64,000 nt of DNA, from positions 3,438,001 to 3,502,000 of the forward strand of contig NZ_CP133265.1 of NCBI RefSeq assembly GCF_030915505.1, in the 5' to 3' direction. Both the position numbers and the translations under genes were made by a program. This DNA is from Neobacillus sp. OS1-2. Lineage in GTDB: Bacteria > Bacillota > Bacilli > Bacillales > Cytobacillaceae. Every line of letters begins with the position of its first letter. Positions within the stretch are counted from its first letter, which is position 1. The notes under the pieces were generated by a model. That model had not been told where the DNA came from. It worked only from the letters and a program-made list of their open reading frames with translations, and did not search any database. This document shows, one piece after another, positions 57,297 through 64,000 of this stretch.

Positions 57297-60200
57297 GTGA
57301 CAAGACAGATAAATAAAGTATTGGTTGCCAATCGGGGAGAGATTGCAATAAGGGTTTTTCGCGCTTGTACTGAACTGAATATTCGCACTGTTGCGATTTA
57401 TTCTAAAGAAGATTCAGGAGCCTACCATCGCTATAAAGCGGATGAAGCCTATTTAGTTGGGGAAGGAAAGAAACCAATTGATGCCTATTTGGACATAGAT
57501 GGAATTATTGCCATCGCTAAAAAAAGCGGTGTGAATGCCATCCATCCAGGCTATGGATTCATGTCTGAAAATATTCATTTTGCAAGAAGGTGTGAAGAAG
57601 AAGGAATTATTTTTATCGGCCCATCGCTTGAGCACTTGGATATGTTTGGTGATAAGGTAAAAGCAAGAAAACAGGCAGAGCTTGCCGATATTCCGGTTAT
57701 TCCTGGTAGTAAAGGGCCTGTTGATAATGTGATGGAAGTAGAAGAGTTTGCAGATGCACACGGATTCCCAATTATTATTAAGGCCTCGCTTGGCGGGGGT
57801 GGACGTGGAATGAGAATTGTTAAAAACCATGGAGAAGTTCGGGAGGCGTTTGATCGGGCAAAATCAGAAGCAAAAGCGGCATTTGGAAATGATGAAGTTT
57901 ATCTTGAAAAATTAATTGAAAAACCTAAACACATTGAGGTTCAAATCATTGGTGACAGCTTCGGAAATATTGTTCATCTATTTGACCGCGATTGTTCAGT
58001 TCAAAGACGCCATCAAAAAGTAGTTGAAGTTGCCCCAAGTGTATCCATCTCGGATGACTTACGGAAACGTATTTGTGATGCGGCTGTAAAATTGATGAAA
58101 AATGTCAATTATCTTAACGCAGGGACTGTTGAGTTTCTTGTGGCCGGAAATGATTTCTATTTCATTGAAGTAAACCCACGTATTCAAGTTGAACACACGG
58201 TTACCGAATTGGTAACAGGTATTGATATTGTCCAAACACAAATATTGGTTTCGGAGGGCCATGAGTTAAACGGGCCAATCATTAACATACCAGAACAAGA
58301 AAAAATCCAATTGAACGGATTTGCCATCCAGTCCCGTGTTACCACTGAGGATCCGCTTAATCATTTTATGCCTGATACAGGGAAAATCATGGCCTATCGC
58401 TCTGGAGGCGGCTTTGGGGTTCGCCTCGATGCCGGAAATGGGTTTCAAGGATCTGTTATAACACCTTATTATGATTCATTGTTAGTTAAACTTTCAACAT
58501 GGGCATTGACATTTGAACAAGCTGCATCAAAAATGGTTCGTAATTTACAAGAATTTAGAATAAGGGGAATTAAGACCAATATTCCGTTTTTAGAAAATGT
58601 GGTCAAGCATGAGAAATTTCGGAATGGAGAGTATGATACCTCTTTCATTGATACAACCCCAGAGCTATTCGTATTCCCTGTTAGTAAAGACCGAGGGACG
58701 AAGATGCTAAATTATATTGGAACGGTAACGGTAAATGGGTTCCCAGGTATTGAGAAAAAGAAGAGGCCTGTTTTCTCTAAACCAAGAATTCCAGCTTTAA
58801 AATATGATTTACCCATTCAAGACGGTACGAAGCAAATTTTAGATAAGTATGGAGCGGACGGACTTGTTCAATGGGTTAAAAACCAAAAACAGGTTTTATT
58901 AACAGATACCACCTTTCGCGATGCGCATCAATCATTGTTAGCGACAAGGATGCGGACAACAGATATCATGCATATTGCGGAACCAACAGCCAAATTATTA
59001 CCTGATTTATTTTCGTTTGAAATGTGGGGTGGAGCAACGTTTGACGTTGCCTATCGGTTCTTAAAAGAAGATCCATGGGATCGATTGTTAACACTCAGGG
59101 AGAACATCCCAAATGTTCTGTTCCAAATGCTCATTCGGGGGGCCAATGCAGTAGGCTATAAAAACTATCCCGATAATCTAATTCGTGAGTTTGTTAACCA
59201 ATCCGCTGCTGCCGGAGTTGATGTTTTCCGGATTTTTGACAGCTTAAACTGGGTAAAAGGAATGGAAGTCGCCATCGATGCAGTGCGGCAGACGGGTAAA
59301 ATAGCAGAGGCCTCTATTTGTTATACGGGTGATATTTTAGACCCATCAAGGGCCAAGTATAATCTTGAATATTATAAAAATCTTGCTAAAGAACTCGAAC
59401 AGCAGGGAGCCCATATATTGGGAATTAAGGACATGGCAGGACTGTTGAAACCGGAAGCAGCTTACCGTTTAGTGACTGAATTAAAAGAAGTAGTTGAGAT
59501 CCCAATCCATCTTCATACCCATGATACAAGTGGAAATGGAATCTTTACTTATGCCCGTGCCATCGAAGGTGGGGTTGACATTGTTGATACGGCATTAAGT
59601 ACTATGGCAGGGTTAACATCACAGCCTAGTGCTAATTCATTATATTATGCTTTAGAAGGAACTGAACGAAAGCCAAAGGTAAATATCGAGGCACTCGAGA
59701 AACTATCGTATTATTGGGAGGATGTCCGCAAATATTATCAGGACTTTGAGAGTGGGATGATGTCACCTCATACAGAAATTTATCAGCATGAAATGCCTGG
59801 GGGACAGTATAGTAATCTTCAACAACAAGCAAAGGCAGTTGGCCTTGGTGAGCAGTGGGAAGAAGTTAAAGACATGTATGCCCGGGTGAATAACCTGTTC
59901 GGTGATCTTGTCAAAGTGACACCTTCATCAAAGGTTGTCGGGGATATGGCATTATTCATGGTTCAAAATGAGTTAACAGAAGATGACGTACTATTAAAGG
60001 GACATTCGCTCGATTTTCCAGACTCAGTTGTGGAATTATTTGAGGGATACCTGGGACAGCCATATGGAGGATTTCCTAGCGAGCTTCAAAAGGTCATATT
60101 AAAAGGAAAGAAGCCTTTAGTGGCGAGACCTGGTGAGCTTCTAGAGCAGGTAGATTTCACCAAACTTCAGGAGGATCTTTTCGCAGAGCTTGGCAGAACA

Positions 60201-60740
60201 GTAACAGCCCATGAAATTGTTTCTTATGCCTTATATCCAAAAGTATTTATGGAATTTATGAAAACGGTAGAACTTTATGGGAAAATTTCTATGCTTGATA
60301 CCCCGACCTTCCTTTACGGGATGAGGTTGGGTGAAGAAATCGAAATAGAAATTGAAACAGGTAAAACATTAATTGTGAAACTTGTTTCAATTGGTCAGCC
60401 TCAGGCTGATGGCACAAGAGTGGTCTATTTTGATTTAAATGGGCAGCCGCGGGAAGTTGTGATTAAGGACGAAAGTATTAAATCCTCTGTGATTTCTAGA
60501 TTAAAAGCAGATCCGAAAAACGATGAACATCTGTCTGCTTCTATGCCAGGAACAGTCATAAAAGTTGTCGTCGAAAAAGGGGAGAAGGTGGAACGTGGTG
60601 ATCATTTAATGATTACAGAGGCGATGAAAATGGAAACGACTGTTCAAGCTCCTTTTTCCGGTATTGTTAAGGATATTTATGTGAAAAGCGGAGACGCAAT
60701 TCTGACAGGAGACCTATTACTTGAATTAACTAAAGCATAA
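57297..60740 (+). CDS. pycA: Pyruvate carboxylase
   Basis: An 1147-residue biotin enzyme that carboxylates pyruvate to oxaloacetate. It has biotin carboxylase (about 1-450, ATP-grasp KASLGGGGRGMR), carboxyltransferase (about 530-800, DTTFRDAHQSLLATR) and a C-terminal biotinyl domain with EAMKM (biotinylated Lys about 1111). GTG 57297 follows GAAGGTG; GTG 57288 lies inside that site. DarB, encoded earlier in this window, activates PycA in B. subtilis. Confidence 0.97.
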   Translation: MTRQINKVLVANRGEIAIRVFRACTELNIRTVAIYSKEDSGAYHRYKADEAYLVGEGKKPIDAYLDIDGIIAIAKKSGVNAIHPGYGFMSENIHFARRCEEEGIIFIGPSLEHLDMFGDKVKARKQAELADIPVIPGSKGPVDNVMEVEEFADAHGFPIIIKASLGGGGRGMRIVKNHGEVREAFDRAKSEAKAAFGNDEVYLEKLIEKPKHIEVQIIGDSFGNIVHLFDRDCSVQRRHQKVVEVAPSVSISDDLRKRICDAAVKLMKNVNYLNAGTVEFLVAGNDFYFIEVNPRIQVEHTVTELVTGIDIVQTQILVSEGHELNGPIINIPEQEKIQLNGFAIQSRVTTEDPLNHFMPDTGKIMAYRSGGGFGVRLDAGNGFQGSVITPYYDSLLVKLSTWALTFEQAASKMVRNLQEFRIRGIKTNIPFLENVVKHEKFRNGEYDTSFIDTTPELFVFPVSKDRGTKMLNYIGTVTVNGFPGIEKKKRPVFSKPRIPALKYDLPIQDGTKQILDKYGADGLVQWVKNQKQVLLTDTTFRDAHQSLLATRMRTTDIMHIAEPTAKLLPDLFSFEMWGGATFDVAYRFLKEDPWDRLLTLRENIPNVLFQMLIRGANAVGYKNYPDNLIREFVNQSAAAGVDVFRIFDSLNWVKGMEVAIDAVRQTGKIAEASICYTGDILDPSRAKYNLEYYKNLAKELEQQGAHILGIKDMAGLLKPEAAYRLVTELKEVVEIPIHLHTHDTSGNGIFTYARAIEGGVDIVDTALSTMAGLTSQPSANSLYYALEGTERKPKVNIEALEKLSYYWEDVRKYYQDFESGMMSPHTEIYQHEMPGGQYSNLQQQAKAVGLGEQWEEVKDMYARVNNLFGDLVKVTPSSKVVGDMALFMVQNELTEDDVLLKGHSLDFPDSVVELFEGYLGQPYGGFPSELQKVILKGKKPLVARPGELLEQVDFTKLQEDLFAELGRTVTAHEIVSYALYPKVFMEFMKTVELYGKISMLDTPTFLYGMRLGEEIEIEIETGKTLIVKLVSIGQPQADGTRVVYFDLNGQPREVVIKDESIKSSVISRLKADPKNDEHLSASMPGTVIKVVVEKGEKVERGDHLMITEAMKMETTVQAPFSGIVKDIYVKSGDAILTGDLLLELTKA

Positions 60741-60776
60741 AAAAAGCTGCCGGGAGAATTTTCACCGGCAGTTTCT
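60741..60776. terminator. Bidirectional terminator pycA / ctaA
   Basis: CTGCCGG / CCGGCAG stem with A- and T-rich flanks. Confidence 0.82.
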
Positions 60777-61685
60777 TTATTGATGATTTCTTTTTGAACG
60801 AGAATATAACAATAAAAAATAACTTAATACCCCAAATAAGCAGGTAATAAAGAAGGCGTGGAGCAGCGCAATATATAAGTTTAATCTGCTAAAGATGATG
60901 AATGCACCTGCTATCACTTGTAATGATACAAGGATAAAAGAGATCATCCATCCATAATAAAGTACCTTTTGTTCTTTGTAATGGCGAATAGTTAAATAAA
61001 AAATATAGGTAATCCAGATAAAGATTAGGCCTGCAGCAGCCCGGTGTCCCATTTGCACCCATTCAAAAATATTGGACGGTAATGAAGGAGCATCGTTTAA
61101 ACATAGAGGCCAATCTCGGCAAATGAGACTTGCTTTCATGTGTCGGACTAGTGCGCCTGTATAAATGACAAGGTAGCTATAGATGGATACACCAAGAATA
61201 TGGAAGCCCATCCTTTTGTCAATGATGACCTTATCTGCATCAAATTTTTTATCAATTTCAAAAATCAGTAGTGTCAATAAAAGGACAGCCGCAAAAGAAA
61301 CGAGAGAAATACCAAAATGTAAGGCAAGAACAAAACCTGATTGGCCCCATTTGACGGCAGCTGCTCCAATCAATGCCTGTAATAGTAAAAAGAAAAAGGA
61401 AAGTATGGAAAGAAATTTCGTTTCCCTAATGTGACCGATTGCCTTCCACGACCAAACTGAAAGAACGAGAACCATAATACCACCCACACCGGAGACAAGC
61501 CGATGGGCAAGTTCAATCATTAATTCAGGGGTTATTTCCAAAGGAAGAAATTTCCCGTGGCACAATGGCCACGATCTTCCGCAGCCCATTCCAGAACCAG
61601 TCTTTGTTACTAATGCCCCGCCAATTAAAATAAATATCATTCCGATTGTAGTTGCAACAGCCAACCACTTCAAAGAACGTCGCAA
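60777..61685 (-). CDS. ctaA: Heme A synthase
   Basis: A 302-residue protein with eight membrane helices in two pseudo-repeats. It oxidises the C8 methyl group of heme O to give heme A. The two histidine-bearing parts ([18 protein letters not shown]) and the [10 protein letters not shown] and CRDWPLCL loops are visible. I choose TTG 61685 because the N-terminus then matches B. subtilis CtaA residue for residue and GAGGTG is 6 nt upstream; GTG 61694 is the other option. Confidence 0.94.
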   Translation of the reverse strand: MRRSLKWLAVATTIGMIFILIGGALVTKTGSGMGCGRSWPLCHGKFLPLEITPELMIELAHRLVSGVGGIMVLVLSVWSWKAIGHIRETKFLSILSFFFLLLQALIGAAAVKWGQSGFVLALHFGISLVSFAAVLLLTLLIFEIDKKFDADKVIIDKRMGFHILGVSIYSYLVIYTGALVRHMKASLICRDWPLCLNDAPSLPSNIFEWVQMGHRAAAGLIFIWITYIFYLTIRHYKEQKVLYYGWMISFILVSLQVIAGAFIIFSRLNLYIALLHAFFITCLFGVLSYFLLLYSRSKRNHQ

Positions 61686-62318
61686 AAAATTCACCTCTTA
61701 AAAAGTTCAATAATTTGTCAATGGATAATTTTGACAGTATAATGAGTGAAAAATAACTAGATGTAAAAGTCCTTACCTATCATAACGAAAAAAAAGAAAA
61801 AGAACAGGATTTACGCATAGATTTTTAGATTACTTTTAATTAATATAGGCGCCTGATGAATAATAAATATTTTTCACTATTATTATAGTGAAAACAGTTG
61901 AAACTTCAGTTTGAGTCTGTTAGAAATATATATATAGGTATTTTATTTAGAATTATTATTTTTTAAAAGTAATATAAATTAATATATATTTGGGTTAATT
62001 ACTCTAGGCTTTTCATGAATATAATATGAATGGATACGAAAGAAAAGAGTTATGATTGGTAACTGTGCTAGTTTTCAACAAATATTTAATTCTGTCACAA
62101 TTTAGTCAAAAATTATTCAAAAAAAGTTCACAAAAATACCGGAAAGTGTGATTTAATATACAGAGAAAGTGTTTTAAAAATCACTACATTTTTTAAAAAT
62201 TGATTTTTACATAATATTATCGGACAAAATTAATAGTGGAGACTTTTAAAAATAATTTTTGTATTTATATCCCCTCGATTGGTTAATATTTGGTAGTAAG
62301 GATTAGGAGGAGAAATAT
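61686..62318. promoter_or_regulatory. ctaA-ctaB divergent control region
   Basis: A 633-nt, very AT-rich gap with no credible open frame. It holds a perfect palindrome at 61871-61894 and, near ctaB, GTTCACAAAAA (62126-62136; TTTTTGTGAAC on the other strand) that resembles a ResD half-site. A possible ctaA promoter is TTTACA-N17-CATTAT on the minus strand (about 61767-61739). In B. subtilis this region is ResD-controlled. Confidence 0.5.
61871..61894. promoter_or_regulatory. Perfect 10-bp-arm palindrome between ctaA and ctaB
   Basis: Arms TTTTCACTAT and ATAGTGAAAA with a 4-nt TATT centre. It lies about 185 nt from the ctaA start. It has operator symmetry and no U-tract. Confidence 0.45.
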
Positions 62319-63257
62319 ATGTCCAACACAAAGGCTTATGGAGACGCTGCCATAGAAAATGGCGCTGCAAGCCTACATACATCATTGGAAAAGACTTCAG
62401 CTTGGAAAGACTTCATGGCCCTTATCAAGATTGGAATTGTGAATTCTAATTTGATTACCACATTTACAGGTCTTTGGCTTGCACTACATTTTTCAGGTCA
62501 AAGCTTTCTAAGTAATTTAGATATTGTATTTTTTACTGTGGCAGGATCTTCCCTAATTATTGCAGGCTCTTGTGCAGTCAATAATTATGTTGATCGTGAT
62601 ATTGATCATTTGATGGAAAGAACGAAAACAAGACCTACTGTTACGGGAAAAATAGTACCCGGAAAAGTTCTTGGATTAGGTATTTTACTGATAGGACTGG
62701 GAACACTGTGTTTATTCTTTACAACCATGACTGCAACAGTAATTGGACTGCTTGGAGTTTTTAGCTATGTTTTCCTCTATACACTGTGGTCCAAGCGACA
62801 ATTAGTTTCGAATACAATCATTGGGAGTATTTCAGGTGCGGTGCCGCCGTTAATCGGATGGGCAGCAGTTGATGCAAATCTTGACATCATGGCCTGGGCA
62901 TTGTTTGTTCTTATGTTTGTTTGGCAACCTCCTCATTTTTATGCACTTGCAATGAGGAGAGTGAAAGAATACAAAGCAGCGGGTGTTCCGATGCTCCCGG
63001 TTGTGAAGGGCTTCAAAACAACCAAAATTCATATTGTCATATGGGTAGCTTTGCTCTTACCCATACCGTTTTTTCTTACCAAATTAGGAATCCCATTTCT
63101 AATTCTTGCGACCGCTTTAAATATTGGTTGGCTGGCATTAGGGATTTATGGATATAGGGTCAAAGATGATATTAAGTGGGCAAAGCTAATGTTTGTTTAT
63201 TCTTTGCAATATTTAACTATTATTTTTGTAGCGATGGTTATAGTTACGCTAATTTAG
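62319..63257 (+). CDS. ctaB: Protoheme IX farnesyltransferase (heme O synthase)
   Basis: A 312-residue UbiA-family prenyltransferase with about nine membrane helices that attaches a farnesyl group to heme B, giving heme O for CtaA. The Asp-rich motif [19 protein letters not shown] (about 88-106) and [10 protein letters not shown] are present. GGAGGAG precedes the ATG. A hairpin separates it from ctaC. Confidence 0.96.
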   Translation: MSNTKAYGDAAIENGAASLHTSLEKTSAWKDFMALIKIGIVNSNLITTFTGLWLALHFSGQSFLSNLDIVFFTVAGSSLIIAGSCAVNNYVDRDIDHLMERTKTRPTVTGKIVPGKVLGLGILLIGLGTLCLFFTTMTATVIGLLGVFSYVFLYTLWSKRQLVSNTIIGSISGAVPPLIGWAAVDANLDIMAWALFVLMFVWQPPHFYALAMRRVKEYKAAGVPMLPVVKGFKTTKIHIVIWVALLLPIPFFLTKLGIPFLILATALNIGWLALGIYGYRVKDDIKWAKLMFVYSLQYLTIIFVAMVIVTLI

Positions 63258-63265
63258 TTTTGTCT

Positions 63266-63300
63266 ACGATTCTTTCCGTCGTATAAAAGGAAAGAATCGT
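63266..63300 (+). terminator. Hairpin between ctaB and ctaC
   Basis: ACGATTCTTTCC / GGAAAGAATCGT, a 12-bp perfect stem without a clear U-tract; terminator or processing site. Confidence 0.6.
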
Positions 63301-63367
63301 CTTACATACTTCTTCGACCAAACACAATTTTTAGAATTCATTAGTGAAAGAGGGGTTTGATTAAGCT

Positions 63368-64000
63368 ATGAAAAGGCTTGCGAAATGGCGCTTGACTTCG
63401 TTGTTTGCGATCTTAGCGCTTATACTTTCCGGATGTAGCGGTGAAAGATATGTTTCCGCACTCCGACCAGCCGGTGAAGTTGCTGACATGCAATATGGTT
63501 TAATGAAGTTAAGCACCTATGTCATGGTGGGAGTAATCATTGTAGTAATGCTTATTTTTGTTATTATAATGGTTCGTTTTAGAAGAAAAGATGATAAAAT
63601 TCCTAAGCAAGTTGAAGGAAGTCATACATTAGAAATATTATGGACGGCAATTCCTATCCTATTGCTTCTAATTTTGGCTGTACCAACTGTTTCTGCAACA
63701 TTCAAACTTGCTGATGTGAAAGAAATGGATAAAAAAGATACAAAAGCGTTAGTTATTAATGTAAGGTCACATTTATATTGGTGGGATTTTGAATATCCTG
63801 GTCAGAAGATTGTGACGAGTCAGGAATTAGTCGTACCAACGGATGAAAAGGTTTATTTCAACCTAAAGTCTTTGGATGTTAAGCACTCATTTTGGATTCC
63901 AGCTGTTGGCGGAAAATTAGATATGAATACTGACAATATTAATAAATTCTGGTTAGAATTTGATGATAAACGTGCAAATGAAGCTGGAAATCTCTTTTAC
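63368..64000 (+). CDS. ctaC: Cytochrome c oxidase subunit II, 5' part
   Basis: The first 211 codons of a lipoprotein-type CtaC. It has a lipobox ILSGC (Cys about 23), two membrane helices (about 46-67 and 88-110) and the start of the CuA cupredoxin domain with the aromatic YWWDFEYPG part and the first Cu-ligand histidine in VKHSFWIP. The Cys-bearing CuA loop lies beyond the window edge. GAGGGG precedes the ATG. It is the first of the oxidase subunit genes ctaCDEF. Confidence 0.94.
   Translation, partial: MKRLAKWRLTSLFAILALILSGCSGERYVSALRPAGEVADMQYGLMKLSTYVMVGVIIVVMLIFVIIMVRFRRKDDKIPKQVEGSHTLEILWTAIPILLLLILAVPTVSATFKLADVKEMDKKDTKALVINVRSHLYWWDFEYPGQKIVTSQELVVPTDEKVYFNLKSLDVKHSFWIPAVGGKLDMNTDNINKFWLEFDDKRANEAGNLFY

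Overview
The window is a low-GC, endospore-former type Bacillaceae chromosome segment (Bacillus sensu lato, possibly Neobacillus- or Cytobacillus-like). The evidence is gene content, strong AGGAGG-type ribosome binding sites, TTGACA/TATAAT promoters, many TTG and GTG starts, and an order that follows the ykv-ykw-yku-pdh-ykt-yla-cta arm of Bacillus subtilis with some insertions and losses. It is almost entirely core chromosome. I see no prophage, transposase, CRISPR array, rRNA or tRNA gene.

Layout: (1) 1-7.1 kb: 5' part of clpE with its CtsR operators, ykvI, a CPBP protease, small proteins, and a MoxR/DUF58/DUF4129 operon. (2) 7.1-14.4 kb: the glycerol regulon glpP-glpF-glpK-glpD, with two antiterminator leaders, followed directly by ptsH-ptsI. 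(3) 14.5-19.5 kb: an atypical SDR, a lipoprotein, ykwC, patA, ykyB and small genes. (4) 19.7-32.8 kb: a PAS-GGDEF-EAL protein, ykuE, ykuI, ykuJ, darB (ykuL), an MFS exporter, ccpC, dapH-dapL, peroxiredoxin ykuU, thioredoxin-like ykuV, a DUF4349 lipoprotein and ktrC. (5) 32.8-36.6 kb: rnjA-rpoY, def and ykyA. (6) 37-42 kb: the pyruvate dehydrogenase operon pdhABCD. (7) 42-48.7 kb: small genes, the dual-function RNA SR1 with its peptide SR1P, speA, an NMO-type flavoprotein, yktA, yktB and suhB. (8) 48.8-57.2 kb: ylaF, typA, ylaH, ylaI, ylaL, ylaJ, ylaK, ylaN and ftsW. (9) 57.3-64 kb: pycA, then ctaA divergent from ctaB, and the 5' part of ctaC.

Functionally the segment is a carbon and energy hub: glycerol uptake and its PTS control, the PTS general enzymes, pyruvate dehydrogenase, pyruvate carboxylase, CcpC, heme A and cytochrome oxidase assembly. 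It also carries second-messenger proteins: c-di-GMP (GGDEF-EAL, YkuI) and c-di-AMP (DarB, KtrC, and PycA as a DarB partner).

The most unusual signal is a dispersed repeat with the end GAAAAGCG-N-AAGCGCC. Five copies begin at, or within 3 nt of, the stop codon of five different genes, always in the same orientation relative to the gene. One copy is about 160 bp and foldable, the others are collapsed to 17-47 bp, and a sixth, degenerate copy lies next to no recognisable gene. Other points worth a second look are a possible 23-residue cationic amphipathic peptide gene upstream of rpoY, a perfect 10-bp-arm palindrome between ctaA and ctaB, paired GlpP leaders, and an SDR lacking the YxxxK catalytic pair.
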